Below are positions 36,488-45,278 of a stretch of DNA of 64,000 nucleotides, one piece after another. The DNA is taken from NCBI GenBank assembly GCA_019745415.1, contig JAIETF010000012.1, forward strand, positions 1-64,000, written 5' to 3'. Position 1 is the stretch's first letter. Each line of letters starts with the position of its first letter. A program made the position numbers and the translations under genes. A model generated the notes under the pieces. That model was given only the letters and a program-made list of their open reading frames with translations. It ran no database searches and was not told the DNA's origin. The stretch comes from Candidatus Obscuribacterales bacterium. GTDB taxonomy: Bacteria; Cyanobacteriota; Vampirovibrionia; Obscuribacterales; Obscuribacteraceae.

Positions 36488-36669
36488 CTGATCTCGTAGC
36501 AATGTCCGGCATCCTAACACTAACCTGATACCGGTAACCCAGAAATGCTGAGGGTTCGCCCGTTAGTATCTCATAGTTATCTATAAAGTGCATAGTAGGT
36601 TGATAAAAATGCAGCAAGACCGGTGGACTGCTAATATTTTGGCTGGCTGGGGCGCTCTGAGGGACTGCA

Positions 36670-37281
36670 GTGGCGATGAAATATTTGCGTTTTTTGACGA
36701 TTCTTTCAGCAATTCTAATCTCTGCCGGGTATCTTTTTTGTGCTCAAGTTTATGCGCAAGACTCTGCTCAGAAAAGAGCCATAAATAAAGTAGGGATTGA
36801 GCTTTCAGACTTGGCTTCTGGGCCGGGCGGCGCCGGCAATAATGACAAGGTGTCTTTGCTGCAGTTGCGACCCTCTCTTTATCAGCTCAAGATCGAGCAT
36901 GTGCGAGGCATAGGCTCGGCTACACTGACCGTACCTGAGAGTCTCGCAAAAGTTGAGATTTGCTTGCGCTTTGCCGATTTTGCCAGTCTCGAGAATCTCA
37001 CACTGACAGGGCCGGTCTATAGAATGCACACAAGCTCTAGGCGGCATCCTTGGCTTTTGCTTGAGAAGAGAATCGAGGGTGAAAGTGAGGCTCAAGAGAA
37101 GTTTCAGGCGACTTCGAAGCGTTTGAAGTTGTGGCTTGCTTTTGAGAATAAAGATATAGTGGTGAAGGTGCCGGCATTGATTCTCGAGAAGTCAGACAGC
37201 AGCGGAATTGGACATAGGAAAGACAAGCAGCACAAGAAAGAGGCTTCGATAAAGATTTCATGGATAGACGCTTATCGCTGA
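36670..37281 (+). CDS. Secreted protein of unknown function (first of a pair)
   Basis: A protein of 203 residues with a signal peptide (YLRFLTILSAILISAGYLFCAQVYA, cleavage near 29). The mature part is beta-rich, with Ser/Leu-rich strands, LYQLKIEHVRGIGSATLTVPE and a Lys/His-rich stretch near the C-terminus (about 185-195). GTG at 36670 and ATG at 36676 are both possible starts. No family was recognised. Its 3' end overlaps the next secreted-protein gene by 22 bp, so the two are co-translated and probably work together in the periplasm or outside. Confidence 0.68.
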   Translation: MAMKYLRFLTILSAILISAGYLFCAQVYAQDSAQKRAINKVGIELSDLASGPGGAGNNDKVSLLQLRPSLYQLKIEHVRGIGSATLTVPESLAKVEICLRFADFASLENLTLTGPVYRMHTSSRRHPWLLLEKRIEGESEAQEKFQATSKRLKLWLAFENKDIVVKVPALILEKSDSSGIGHRKDKQHKKEASIKISWIDAYR

Positions 37282-38162
37282 CAAGCGCTTTGTATTTGTC
37301 ATTTTTTGTTTTACTCTTGCTCGGTTTTTCGGGTTCAGTCTTAGCTGATAGTCCCGATAAGGCTAAGGCTTATGTTCAAGGCAAGAGTAATCCTGCGCAG
37401 CAAGTTAAGTCTGCAATGCCTGTCCCATTTTTGCTTGAGTATTTCGACCGCACTGGTGCAGTGAATAATGCCGATATAGAGACTTTTCAGAAATTAATCG
37501 AGAGCAATAAGAGCGGCAAATTCGTCTTCCTTTATCAACCAGTTTTTACTAAAGAATTCGGCACTGGCGGACTTATCGCAAAAAACGCCTTTGCCCGATT
37601 CAATCTTTATCTTTCGGCTCCACAGAATGCCGACCTAATGAAAGCCTATGCGGCAAAGCCTGATGCAAAAATGAATTTAAAAAGCTTAGCCACTCTAGAC
37701 GGTATTGAGTGCGCGCCTGATCCGGCTTCATTCCAAAAAGCCCTAGATAAAGTTCGAAATGATGCTAAGCAGAGTCTGCAATTGGAAGCCTGGCAACGGC
37801 GTGACAAGCTGAAAATAAGATATCAAGCCGATTTTAAGTATGGTTTTTCAGAGGGGGGCCGCTTGATTCTCCTTCTTGTCGACAATATAGCCGTGGCGCC
37901 CCAAGGTCCGTCTCTGCCTGTGGTGGTGCAAACGGAAGACCTTGGTTATTTCGCCCATGGGCATAAGGGCGCTTCCGAGCGCATTTTCACCATTGATGCC
38001 TCTGTAATGAAACTGCCCCGCGCAGCCCGTACAGAAAGTACAGCCCGTACAGAAAGTACGCCACTGAAGGCGGTACTGATCTTGCAGAATAATTTTAATT
38101 TTCAGATTCTTGGTTTAGCCGAAACCACGGTCGAGAAGCCCTCCGGCTCCAACTTATTTTAG
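37260..38162 (+). CDS. Secreted protein of unknown function (second of a pair)
   Basis: A protein of 300 residues with a clear signal peptide (YLSFFVLLLLGFSGSVLA, cleavage near 29). The mature protein mixes helices and strands, with FLLEYFDRTGAVNNADIETF near the start and a run of beta strands in the C-terminal third. A short Thr/Glu/Ser repeat sits near 257-268. No catalytic motif or family was recognised. Its start overlaps the previous secreted gene by 22 bp and its stop overlaps the convergent SDR gene by 9 bp. Confidence 0.7.
   Translation: MDRRLSLTSALYLSFFVLLLLGFSGSVLADSPDKAKAYVQGKSNPAQQVKSAMPVPFLLEYFDRTGAVNNADIETFQKLIESNKSGKFVFLYQPVFTKEFGTGGLIAKNAFARFNLYLSAPQNADLMKAYAAKPDAKMNLKSLATLDGIECAPDPASFQKALDKVRNDAKQSLQLEAWQRRDKLKIRYQADFKYGFSEGGRLILLLVDNIAVAPQGPSLPVVVQTEDLGYFAHGHKGASERIFTIDASVMKLPRAARTESTARTESTPLKAVLILQNNFNFQILGLAETTVEKPSGSNLF
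38025..38059. repeat. Two tandem 18-bp units inside the secreted-protein gene
   Basis: GCCCGTACAGAAAGTACA at 38025-38042 is repeated at 38043-38059 (last base changed). The frame is kept and the unit encodes ARTEST twice, a recent in-frame duplication. Confidence 0.9.
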
Positions 38163-39203
38163 AGTTTGGGCTACTTCTAGATTTTTCTTTGACCAGTAAT
38201 AGTCTCGATGTTGTCTATAAAACTCAAGCGTTTTGGCTAGACCTTCTTCTAATGATGTGGTCGGTCTCCAGCCCACTATCTTCTCTATCTTGCTGATATC
38301 GGAATAGAAGTCGCCAGGTTCCTGGGCCTTGCGCTCGGGTGAAAACTCGGCATATTCCCAATGTCCTTGCTTGGCTACGCTCACTATGGTTTTCACTAAA
38401 TCAAGGAAGCTGACTGGTATATCGGAGCCGACGTTGAAGATCTCGCCATAGGCTGCCGGAGTGATCGCCGAAGCGATGATTGCCTCTACGCAATCGTCTA
38501 CGTAGCAGAAATCTCTCAAAATGCTGCCATCGCCATAGACTTGAATTTTGTCGTCATCCATAGCTAGGCGCACAAACCAGTTGCAGACGCCGAAGCGCGA
38601 ATGCTTCATCTGCGACCTAGGTCCGTAAATATTGCTCAATCTGAGCAATACTGAGCGAACACCGTGTACGTCGTTATAAACTTTGATGATTTTTTCGGCG
38701 GTGAGATTAGAGATCTCATAGATGCCTTTAGGATTTGTCGGAGCTTCTTCATTGACCGGCAGCGACACCGAAGCTCCGTACTGACCACGGGTGCCAGTGT
38801 AGACGCAGATCGCAGTAGGATTGTGCTTGCGCAATGCTTCCATCAATATAGCCGTGCCGGTGATATTGAACTCGATATCTGGAAAAGGATTGGACAAACT
38901 CATCAAATGGCAGACCTGCCCAGCCAAATGGAAGACATAGTCTTGTCCGCGCACCAGATAGTTGACTGCCGACTTGTCGGTTATGTCGCAGAAGTTAACT
39001 TTTACTCGGTCTTTGACCGGCGCCAGGTTGAATTCGTTGCCGCCGTAATCGGGAATCATGGAATCAAGGATTGTTACTTTGGCGCCCAAATTAGCCAGCC
39101 TGATAGCCAGGTTTGAACCAATAAAGCCCATACCGCCTGTAATTAGCGCGGTTTTGCCTTTGAAGGCAGTTTCGATAGTCTGGGTCATTTTCTTAAATTC
39201 CAC
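38154..39203 (-). CDS. NAD-dependent nucleotide-sugar epimerase/dehydratase (extended SDR)
   Basis: Extended short-chain dehydrogenase of 349 residues. The cofactor loop GGMGFIG is at 23-29, the substrate-side HLAGQ near 92-96, YTGTRGQYG near 135-143 and RLSNIYGPR. The catalytic Tyr162 is present, but the usual YxxxK pair reads YEISN, so the lysine is replaced by Asn166. The family makes or interconverts UDP/GDP/dTDP sugars for surface glycans. The DegT aminotransferase and GT2 genes start divergently 248 bp away, which supports a glycan role. The lysine change may mean altered chemistry or a displaced lysine (K171 or K174 follow closely). The substrate is not assignable. Confidence 0.85.
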   Translation of the reverse strand: MEFKKMTQTIETAFKGKTALITGGMGFIGSNLAIRLANLGAKVTILDSMIPDYGGNEFNLAPVKDRVKVNFCDITDKSAVNYLVRGQDYVFHLAGQVCHLMSLSNPFPDIEFNITGTAILMEALRKHNPTAICVYTGTRGQYGASVSLPVNEEAPTNPKGIYEISNLTAEKIIKVYNDVHGVRSVLLRLSNIYGPRSQMKHSRFGVCNWFVRLAMDDDKIQVYGDGSILRDFCYVDDCVEAIIASAITPAAYGEIFNVGSDIPVSFLDLVKTIVSVAKQGHWEYAEFSPERKAQEPGDFYSDISKIEKIVGWRPTTSLEEGLAKTLEFYRQHRDYYWSKKNLEVAQTLK

Positions 39204-39450
39204 TTAGAATGCCGCATTACTAGATATATTTCGGCGCCAAGATCTTAGCATGAGGCGGCATTTTGCCGGATTCAAAACCAGTCTCTCTTTAGATTTGATG
39301 CGCTTTTGCTCAGCGTCCTGTCGTCCATTGCTCTGGCGACGGATTAATTTTGTCGTAACGGTTGTCAACTAAACCCCTCTTAATTCGCAATTGGCTCTTT
39401 TCTTCTAATATTAGGGTCAGTGTGACCAGTTTTAGTGAGAGGCGAGAAAG

Positions 39451-40605
39451 TTGAAAGTTCCTTTCGGCAACATGAAAATTCATTACCAAGCTTACAAAGC
39501 CGAGCTTGATGCCGCCGTAGCAAGAGTAATGGAGAGCGGGCACTATATATTGGGCCCCGAACTGGACAAATTCGAAAAGGACTTCGCTACTTTCCTCGGT
39601 GCCAAATACACTGTCGGTTGTGCTTCCGGCACTGAAGCAATTTATCTTGCGCTCGCCGCCTGCGACGTGGGACCAGGAGATGAGGTCTTGGTTGTGGCTC
39701 ATACAGCCGTGCCCACCATTTCTGCTATTTCCATGACCGGAGCCACACCTGTTTTCGTCGATATCAAGGCTTCCACCTATGTAATGCGCGAAACTGAGTT
39801 GGAAGCCAAGATCACCTCCAAGACCAAGGTCATTATTCCGGTGCATCTATATGGTCATATGGCTGAGATGGAAACCATCATGAAGGTTGCCGCCAAGCAT
39901 GGATTGAAAGTAATGGAAGACGTGGCTCAAGCCACCGGCGCCACATACAGAGGTCAAACCGCAGGTACAATCGGCGACTACGGCGCTTTTAGCTTCTATC
40001 CGAGCAAAAATCTTGGTGCATTCGGCGACGGTGGAGCTGTTTCCACAAATTCAGAGGAAAACTACAAGAAGCTCGTCATGTTGCGCAATTATGGACAGAG
40101 CAAGCGCTATTATCACGATATTGTCGGGATTAATAGCCGCCTTGATGAAATTCAGTGCGCTATTCTCGGCGCTCAACTGCCTTACGTGCATGAGTGGAAC
40201 GACCGCAGACGTGAGATCGCCGACCGTTATACTGCCGGACTGAAAGATGTAGTGATTACCCCGGTCGAACAGCCCGGCTGCAAGCATGTTTATCACCTCT
40301 ACGTCATCCAGACTCCATATAGAGATGAACTGCAGGAATATTTGCTGGAAAGAGGCATCCAGTGTTTGATTCACTATCCGATACCGGCTCACTTACAGCA
40401 AGCCTATGGCTTCTTGGGTTACAAACCCGGCACTTTGCCCACAACAGAACATGTGGTCAAGCGTATTTTGAGTTTGCCCATGTTCCCCGAACTGACCGAC
40501 GAGCAAGTTGATATGGTCATCGAGGGCATCAAAGATTTCCATAAGGAACGCGGCATTACTTTTGAGATGGTTCAGAGCACCAGGGCTCTCGCCGAGACTG
40601 TCTAG
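39451..40605 (+). CDS. DegT/DnrJ/EryC1-family sugar aminotransferase
   Basis: PLP enzyme of 384 residues that adds an amino group to a keto-sugar nucleotide. Blocks: GHYILGPELDKFE near 30-42, ASGTEAIYLAL near 58-68, HLYGHMAEM near 132-140, EDVAQATGA near 156-164 and FYPSKNLGAFGDGG near 182-195, with K186 as the PLP lysine. The TTG start has a GAGAGGCGAGAAAG purine-rich site. It is followed 23 bp later by a GT2 glycosyltransferase gene and lies divergent from an SDR epimerase gene, so the three probably build an amino sugar for lipopolysaccharide or an exopolysaccharide. Confidence 0.92.
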   Translation: MKVPFGNMKIHYQAYKAELDAAVARVMESGHYILGPELDKFEKDFATFLGAKYTVGCASGTEAIYLALAACDVGPGDEVLVVAHTAVPTISAISMTGATPVFVDIKASTYVMRETELEAKITSKTKVIIPVHLYGHMAEMETIMKVAAKHGLKVMEDVAQATGATYRGQTAGTIGDYGAFSFYPSKNLGAFGDGGAVSTNSEENYKKLVMLRNYGQSKRYYHDIVGINSRLDEIQCAILGAQLPYVHEWNDRRREIADRYTAGLKDVVITPVEQPGCKHVYHLYVIQTPYRDELQEYLLERGIQCLIHYPIPAHLQQAYGFLGYKPGTLPTTEHVVKRILSLPMFPELTDEQVDMVIEGIKDFHKERGITFEMVQSTRALAETV

Positions 40606-40628
40606 ACAAATCCAATCGAGTACGAGAA

Positions 40629-41366
40629 ATGACCAATATTCAGCAAATCGCTAGACCGGAAGAAACATCTGAACTGAAGAAGCTCCTTACTTCTGTTTCT
40701 TTGATCATCCCTGCTTATAACGATGAAGAGACAGTGGGCCGGCTAATCGATGATGGAGATGCTTTGCTCAGCCAAGTTGCTGGTGACTATGAAATAGTAG
40801 TCGTCAATGACGGCAGTAAAGACCGCACCTTGGAAGTAATTCAAGGACGCGCCGAAGTGAATCCTAAGGTGCGAGTGATTAATCACCCGGTAAATAAGGG
40901 CTTCGGTTTCACCATTCGCGAGTTATATCTAGCCGGCAACAAAGACCTGATCTTTTCCTTACCGGGCGACTATCAATACGCCCCCAAAGAAATAATCAAA
41001 ATGGCCGAAGGTCTGAGAGACTATGACTTTGTCATTGGTTTGAGATTGCATAGAAATGATCCTCCTAGAAGGAAGATGCAGTCAAAGATCTATAACTTGA
41101 TGCTGCGCACTTTCTATGGTCACAAGCATAAAGATGTCAATTCTATTAAGCTCTTCAGAAAGAGAATCTTCGACAAAATCCAGCTGCGTTCGCAGACTCC
41201 CTTTGTCGATGCAGAACTTTGCATCAGAGCTGAAAGAGCCGGCTTCAAAGTTGTTGAGATACCGATCGAGCATTTGCCCAGAATGACCCAAGGAGCCTCC
41301 GGCGGCAAGTTCTCGGTAATCTGGGAAACCTTCTCAGATCTCTTCAAGATGCGTTCGACCTTCTAA
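40629..41366 (+). CDS. GT2 glycosyltransferase (dolichol-phosphate-mannose-synthase type)
   Basis: Soluble GT-A transferase of 245 residues. SLIIPAYNDEETV starts the nucleotide-binding fold, VVVNDGSKDRT follows, and the usual D-x-D region reads LPGDYQYAP, so only one Asp of that motif is conserved. The product should be a lipid-linked or polysaccharide sugar. No C-terminal membrane segment is seen, unlike GtrB proteins. It is in one transcript with the DegT aminotransferase 23 bp upstream. The altered DxD may indicate an unusual metal site rather than loss of function. Confidence 0.88.
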   Translation: MTNIQQIARPEETSELKKLLTSVSLIIPAYNDEETVGRLIDDGDALLSQVAGDYEIVVVNDGSKDRTLEVIQGRAEVNPKVRVINHPVNKGFGFTIRELYLAGNKDLIFSLPGDYQYAPKEIIKMAEGLRDYDFVIGLRLHRNDPPRRKMQSKIYNLMLRTFYGHKHKDVNSIKLFRKRIFDKIQLRSQTPFVDAELCIRAERAGFKVVEIPIEHLPRMTQGASGGKFSVIWETFSDLFKMRSTF

Positions 41367-41388
41367 CTAGCTCTGGTCAAAAGAGTAA

Positions 41389-41661
41389 TTAGAGAAAGTC
41401 GGCAAATTTTGGTTCCTGGCTGTGTTGCTTAAACCAGTCGGCTAATTTTTCTTGGTCGATTTCAATTTTCACTTCGATAATTTCATCAATAACTTCCGGA
41501 GCACTCAATTCAAAGTTATTGAGAAAGTCGGCAAGTTCTTCGGTCTTTTCCAGGCAGTTCCAGGGAAGCTCCATTACATGGGGGTCGCAGTGGCTCTCGC
41601 TGTAAAAGTAGACATGCTTTTTCGGTGTTAGTACCAGCCAGCCTTCAACTAATGCCATCAT
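41389..41661 (-). CDS. Small acidic protein of unknown function next to the KdpDE-like pair
   Basis: A protein of 90 residues. It starts with an aromatic, beta-rich stretch (GWLVLTPKKHVYFYSESHCDPHV) and ends with an acidic helical half rich in Glu, Asp and Ile. No family was recognised. A promoter-like TTGATA-N18-TAATAA with 11-bp direct repeats lies directly upstream, and the KdpE-like regulator gene lies upstream on the same strand. It may be a regulated target or a modulator of the two-component system. This is inferred from position only. Confidence 0.6.
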   Translation of the reverse strand: MMALVEGWLVLTPKKHVYFYSESHCDPHVMELPWNCLEKTEELADFLNNFELSAPEVIDEIIEVKIEIDQEKLADWFKQHSQEPKFADFL

Positions 41662-41683
41662 CCAGGATTCCGTCGTAGTTCTC

Positions 41684-41779
41684 TTATTAGTAATCTAGTA
41701 GGGGGAGTATCAAGAAAGTATCAAGATTTTCTCTCTGCCGCTAATTTTATTTCTTTGGCAGGGTCAAAATTGGGTCAAA
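41684..41779 (-). promoter_or_regulatory. Promoter with two pairs of 11-bp-spaced direct repeats
   Basis: On the minus strand, TTGATA (41708-41713) and TAATAA (41684-41689) are separated by 18 bp and would start transcription about 16 bases before the ATG at 41661. AGTATCAAGA is repeated at 41706 and 41717, exactly 11 bp apart, overlapping the -35 box. A second pair, GGGTCAAA at 41761 and 41772, has the same 11-bp spacing. Direct repeats with 11-bp period are the usual sites for OmpR/PhoB-family dimers, and such a regulator is encoded next door. Confidence 0.6.
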
Positions 41780-41792
41780 GAGCTGCCATACC

Positions 41793-42488
41793 TCAGAAAT
41801 TCTTACTGGTAAAGCGATAGCCGACTCGGGTTTCGGTTTGTATGAAATGAGGTCTAGCCGGGTCGGTTTCGATTTTGTTACGCAAATTGGCAATATGAAC
41901 TCTCAGTGAATGATGGTCTTCTGCATATTCGGGTCCCCAGACCCGAGTCAGTAGCTGTCTATGGGTGAGCACGCGGTTTGGATTATTGATCAAAAGAGAG
42001 AGAAGATCATATTCCTTCGGGGTTAGATGCACCACTTCTCCCGCTTTATGCACCAGTCTTTTGTCTAGATCAACTTCTAGATCGCCTTCGCTAAATATTG
42101 GAGTACCCAGCGTTTTTTCTGGTTGTTTACTGCGTCTGAGAACAGCTCTTACTCTTGCTAACAGTTCACCTACACCGAAGGGTTTGCTGATAAAATCGTC
42201 GGCCCCGCAGTCGAGAGCTTGGATCTTATCTTCTTCCCGTTCGCGCACTGATAGAACGATGATTGGTATCGAACTCCAGGATCGGACCTGCCTGCATACT
42301 TCAAAGCCATCAATGCCCGGCATGGCCAGGTCTAGAATAAGAAGCTCGGGCATTTCCACTGCCATTTTGTCGAGCCCCTCTTCCCCGGTCGCGGCCAGCT
42401 GCACTTCATAACCATTTCGTTCAAAGCCTATTTTTAGGGCTCTTCTAATTTGCGGTTCGTCGTCAATGACCAGAATTTTGGTGCTCAT
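41793..42488 (-). CDS. OmpR/KdpE-family response regulator
   Basis: A protein of 231 residues. The receiver domain has the acidic pair D9/D10-E11, the phospho-acceptor D53 in ILDLAMPG and K102 in SKPFG. The C-terminal winged helix (about 128-228) ends with THRQLLTRVWGPEYAEDHHSLRVHIANLRNKIE and GYRF, very like KdpE. It shares an ATGA overlap with the sensor kinase gene upstream, so the two are translationally coupled. No kdpFABC potassium pump is nearby. The promoter of the downstream small gene has repeats of the kind that OmpR-family regulators bind. Confidence 0.92.
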   Translation of the reverse strand: MSTKILVIDDEPQIRRALKIGFERNGYEVQLAATGEEGLDKMAVEMPELLILDLAMPGIDGFEVCRQVRSWSSIPIIVLSVREREEDKIQALDCGADDFISKPFGVGELLARVRAVLRRSKQPEKTLGTPIFSEGDLEVDLDKRLVHKAGEVVHLTPKEYDLLSLLINNPNRVLTHRQLLTRVWGPEYAEDHHSLRVHIANLRNKIETDPARPHFIQTETRVGYRFTSKNF

Positions 42489-43984
42489 TCTAAAGCCTGG
42501 TTAGGTAATGTCACTCGCATAATAGTACCGCCTTCCGGATTATCCAGGGCTTCTATTTTGCCGTTATGTGCTTCCACTAGAGCTTTGCAAATGGCCAGCC
42601 CTACACCGACCCCCGGTATAGTCGACTCTGATAGACCTTCTGCTCTGAAGAAGCGATCGAAAATTTTGGGCTTGGCATCGCTCTTGATGCCTTTGCCTCG
42701 ATCACTTACCTCAAGTTGGGTGCCGCTTTCCAATTGTTTGATTCTTATTGTTACCTTGCTCTCCTGAGGAGAGTACTTGAGGGCGTTCTCCACCAGGTTC
42801 TTAATTACTTGCTCTATCTGTACAGGGTCAAGCATTACTTCCCGTAATTCCGGGGCGATGTTCAGCTCAATGCGCTTATTTTCTTCTTCGGAGAAGCCGC
42901 TCAAACTGGCTCCCACTATCTCATTCAGGTCTGAAAGTTCAGCCAAAGGTCGCCAGGCGCCGGCCTCCAACTTAGACATGTCGAGAATATTGCCAATCAT
43001 TCTATTCAAGCGATCTGTTTCTTGTTCGATACCCTGCAGCAAAAGCTTCATTTCATTACTTTCCACTGGTCTAAGCGTTGTGGACTCTTCTTGCAAGACT
43101 GACACAGCCGCTTTTATGCCCGTGAGTGGGCTTCTGAAGTCATGGGTGACCATCGATAAAAGGGCTGTCTTTAAGGTGTCTGCTTCGGCAATGGCTTCCA
43201 ACTTGGTTTGCTTGCGCGTCAGTTCTTCTCTTTGCAAAATTACTGCAGCATGATTAAGCAGGGCATCTAGAACAGTGCGCTTACTTTCATCCAGCTTCTG
43301 CCCTTGGGCAAGTTTGAGATAAATAGCTCCCTGACCTGTCTGCAAAGTTACTTTGTTCTCGTCTTGCTGGGGCGCTAGTCCGCTATTCATCTCGGTTAAG
43401 AGATTTTCGCTATCTTTTCCCAAGCAAGCCCTTATTACCATGCCTTCTTTTTCTCGGCTGGCGACAGCGGCAACGTCGACTACTGTAAGCTTGGCTATTT
43501 GTTTCAAGACTTCGGTCAAAGCTTCTTCTGTTGTAATTTGCGAAGAAACGGCCCAACTCGCGCTCGCCAGTGTTTCAGTTTCGAGTTGTTTGCGGCGTGC
43601 TTCTTCCTCGCTCATCTTGAGCCGGGCGGTTAGATGCCCGGTAATTATCGAAACAGTAAGAAGCATGCAGAGTGTCAGCCACTCGTTGGCGCTCTTTACG
43701 GCAAAGGTATAGCGAGGTTCTACGAAGAACCAGTTGAAGGCGAAAAAGGCTAGTACGGCTGAGAGAATAGCCGCACTTCTCCCTACATAAATGCTGAGCA
43801 GAAAGACAAGCAAGAGATAGAGCAATGAAACATTGGCAAAACCGCGGTCAAGATGAAAAATCTGAATCAGAATCGTCACCAAGATAACCAAGGTGATACT
43901 GGCGCCCCAGCGCAGAGAGTTGTTTTTTGCTCGCTTAGTCAAGCTTGCTTGCAAAATTGAAGGCAAACTCCAGCGCTGCTCCAA
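42485..43984 (-). CDS. KdpD-like membrane sensor histidine kinase lacking the N-terminal KdpD module
   Basis: A protein of 499 residues. Residues about 28-118 form the KdpD-type membrane block (helices near 28-42, 52-67, 70-86, 101-116, with NWFFVEPRYTF). A GAF-like domain follows (about 140-255), then the dimerisation helix with VTHDFRSPLTGIK (H281) and an ATPase domain with N-box NLVENALKYSP, DRGKGI, FDRFFRAE and GVGLAI. The large cytoplasmic KdpD and Usp domains of E. coli are absent. The ATG at 43984 overlaps hemL by 50 bp. A TTG at 43942 would reduce this to eight. It is coupled to the response regulator gene by ATGA. The signal sensed is unknown. Confidence 0.9.
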   Translation of the reverse strand: MEQRWSLPSILQASLTKRAKNNSLRWGASITLVILVTILIQIFHLDRGFANVSLLYLLLVFLLSIYVGRSAAILSAVLAFFAFNWFFVEPRYTFAVKSANEWLTLCMLLTVSIITGHLTARLKMSEEEARRKQLETETLASASWAVSSQITTEEALTEVLKQIAKLTVVDVAAVASREKEGMVIRACLGKDSENLLTEMNSGLAPQQDENKVTLQTGQGAIYLKLAQGQKLDESKRTVLDALLNHAAVILQREELTRKQTKLEAIAEADTLKTALLSMVTHDFRSPLTGIKAAVSVLQEESTTLRPVESNEMKLLLQGIEQETDRLNRMIGNILDMSKLEAGAWRPLAELSDLNEIVGASLSGFSEEENKRIELNIAPELREVMLDPVQIEQVIKNLVENALKYSPQESKVTIRIKQLESGTQLEVSDRGKGIKSDAKPKIFDRFFRAEGLSESTIPGVGVGLAICKALVEAHNGKIEALDNPEGGTIMRVTLPNQALE

Positions 43985-45278
43985 CTTTGTCCAGTGTTTC
44001 CTCTATATCGGCCAGGCAATGGGCTGCTGAAAGCACAGCTGCGTCATGCGCAGAGGGCGGCAGGTAGACACCTTGATCTAAAAGATGGTGGAAGAAAGCA
44101 GCATAAGCTTTTGTGTTTATTCTTTTGGCGCTGGCAAAATCTTGCACTGGTACATCGGAGAAATTAAAGCCGAACATCGAGCCTTCCCTCTCTGGATTGA
44201 AAGGGTAGCCCTTCTTGGTTTTCAGGTTCTGCAGACCCTGAAACAGGGTCTTGGCCATTTCTTCCATATGGGGGAAGGGATTAGTTTCTTTCAGTACTTC
44301 GATTGTGGCGATGCCACCAGCCATGGTGGTGGGGTTGCCGCTGAAGGTGCCGGCCTGATAGACATCACCCAAAGGCATAAGTTTTTGCATTATCTCTCGG
44401 CGTCCGCCATAGGCTCCGATGGGCATGCCGCCTCCCAGCGCTTTACCGAAACAGGTTAAATCTGGTTCGATATCGTACAGGGCTTGGGCTCCTCCCAAAG
44501 CAACACGGAAGCCTGTGATTACTTCGTCGAAAATCAGCAAGGAGCCGTACTTACGGCAGAGCTGGCTGAGTCCATCAAGAAAACCGCTTTGCGCTTTCAC
44601 CAGTCCCATCGATCCGCAGACCGGCTCAACTAGAACTGCTGCTATGGTTTTCGGTCGGGCGGCAAATAGGTCTTCCAGAGCACCAAGATTGTTGTACGGT
44701 ACCATCAAGGTAGAGCTTGAGGCAGCACTTACTATGCCGCTGGAGGAAGAATGACCGGTGGAAGCAAGGACGCTATCTGAATGACCGTGATAGCCGCCCT
44801 CGAACATGACAATTTTTTCTCTTCCTGTGAAGCCCCTGGCTAACCTAATTGCACTCATCACCGCTTCTGTGCCGGAGTTGACGAAGCGAATAGATTCAAT
44901 TGATGGTATCGTCTCGATAATTAAGGACGCGAGCTTTAGTTCCAGTCGGTGCGGTGCACCAAATACGGCGCCATTTTCTATAGTCGACTTGACGGCGGCT
45001 ACCACTTGTGGATGAGCGTGTCCGAGTATGGCTGGTCCCCATGCTCCAAGATAGTCGATATATTGGTTGCCGTCTAAGTCGAAAAGTTTCGAACCGGCAG
45101 CTTTCTCAAAGAAAATCGCCTCTCCTCCGACTTCGTGAAAAGCTCTGAACGGGCTATCCACTCCACCCGGGATCACTTGCTTTATTTCTGCGGCTAGTGC
45201 GAGCGAGGCTTTATAGCGAGCCGCTCTCTGGCTCTGTGGCAAGGCGCCGGGCGGTAACGCATCTGCTAGATTGATCAT
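43935..45278 (-). CDS. hemL: Glutamate-1-semialdehyde 2,1-aminomutase
   Basis: PLP enzyme of 447 residues that converts glutamate-1-semialdehyde to 5-aminolevulinate, the C5 route to haem and other tetrapyrroles. Motifs: VIPGGVDSPFRAF near 35-47, NSGTEAVMSAIRLAR near 134-148, GGYHGHSDS near 161-169, DEVITGFRV near 251-259 and CFGKALGGGMPIGA with K279 as the PLP lysine. These distinguish it from other class III aminotransferases. Its ATG forms an ATGA overlap with the stop of the secreted TIG gene upstream, and its 3' end overlaps the start of the sensor kinase gene. A core biosynthesis gene placed between an envelope-protein gene and a two-component system is unusual. Confidence 0.95.
   Translation of the reverse strand: MINLADALPPGALPQSQRAARYKASLALAAEIKQVIPGGVDSPFRAFHEVGGEAIFFEKAAGSKLFDLDGNQYIDYLGAWGPAILGHAHPQVVAAVKSTIENGAVFGAPHRLELKLASLIIETIPSIESIRFVNSGTEAVMSAIRLARGFTGREKIVMFEGGYHGHSDSVLASTGHSSSSGIVSAASSSTLMVPYNNLGALEDLFAARPKTIAAVLVEPVCGSMGLVKAQSGFLDGLSQLCRKYGSLLIFDEVITGFRVALGGAQALYDIEPDLTCFGKALGGGMPIGAYGGRREIMQKLMPLGDVYQAGTFSGNPTTMAGGIATIEVLKETNPFPHMEEMAKTLFQGLQNLKTKKGYPFNPEREGSMFGFNFSDVPVQDFASAKRINTKAYAAFFHHLLDQGVYLPPSAHDAAVLSAAHCLADIEETLDKVGAALEFAFNFASKLD

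Noticed and set aside
39310..39846. 178-codon minus-strand frame over the DegT gene start
   Set aside because: Antisense shadow of a well-conserved PLP enzyme.
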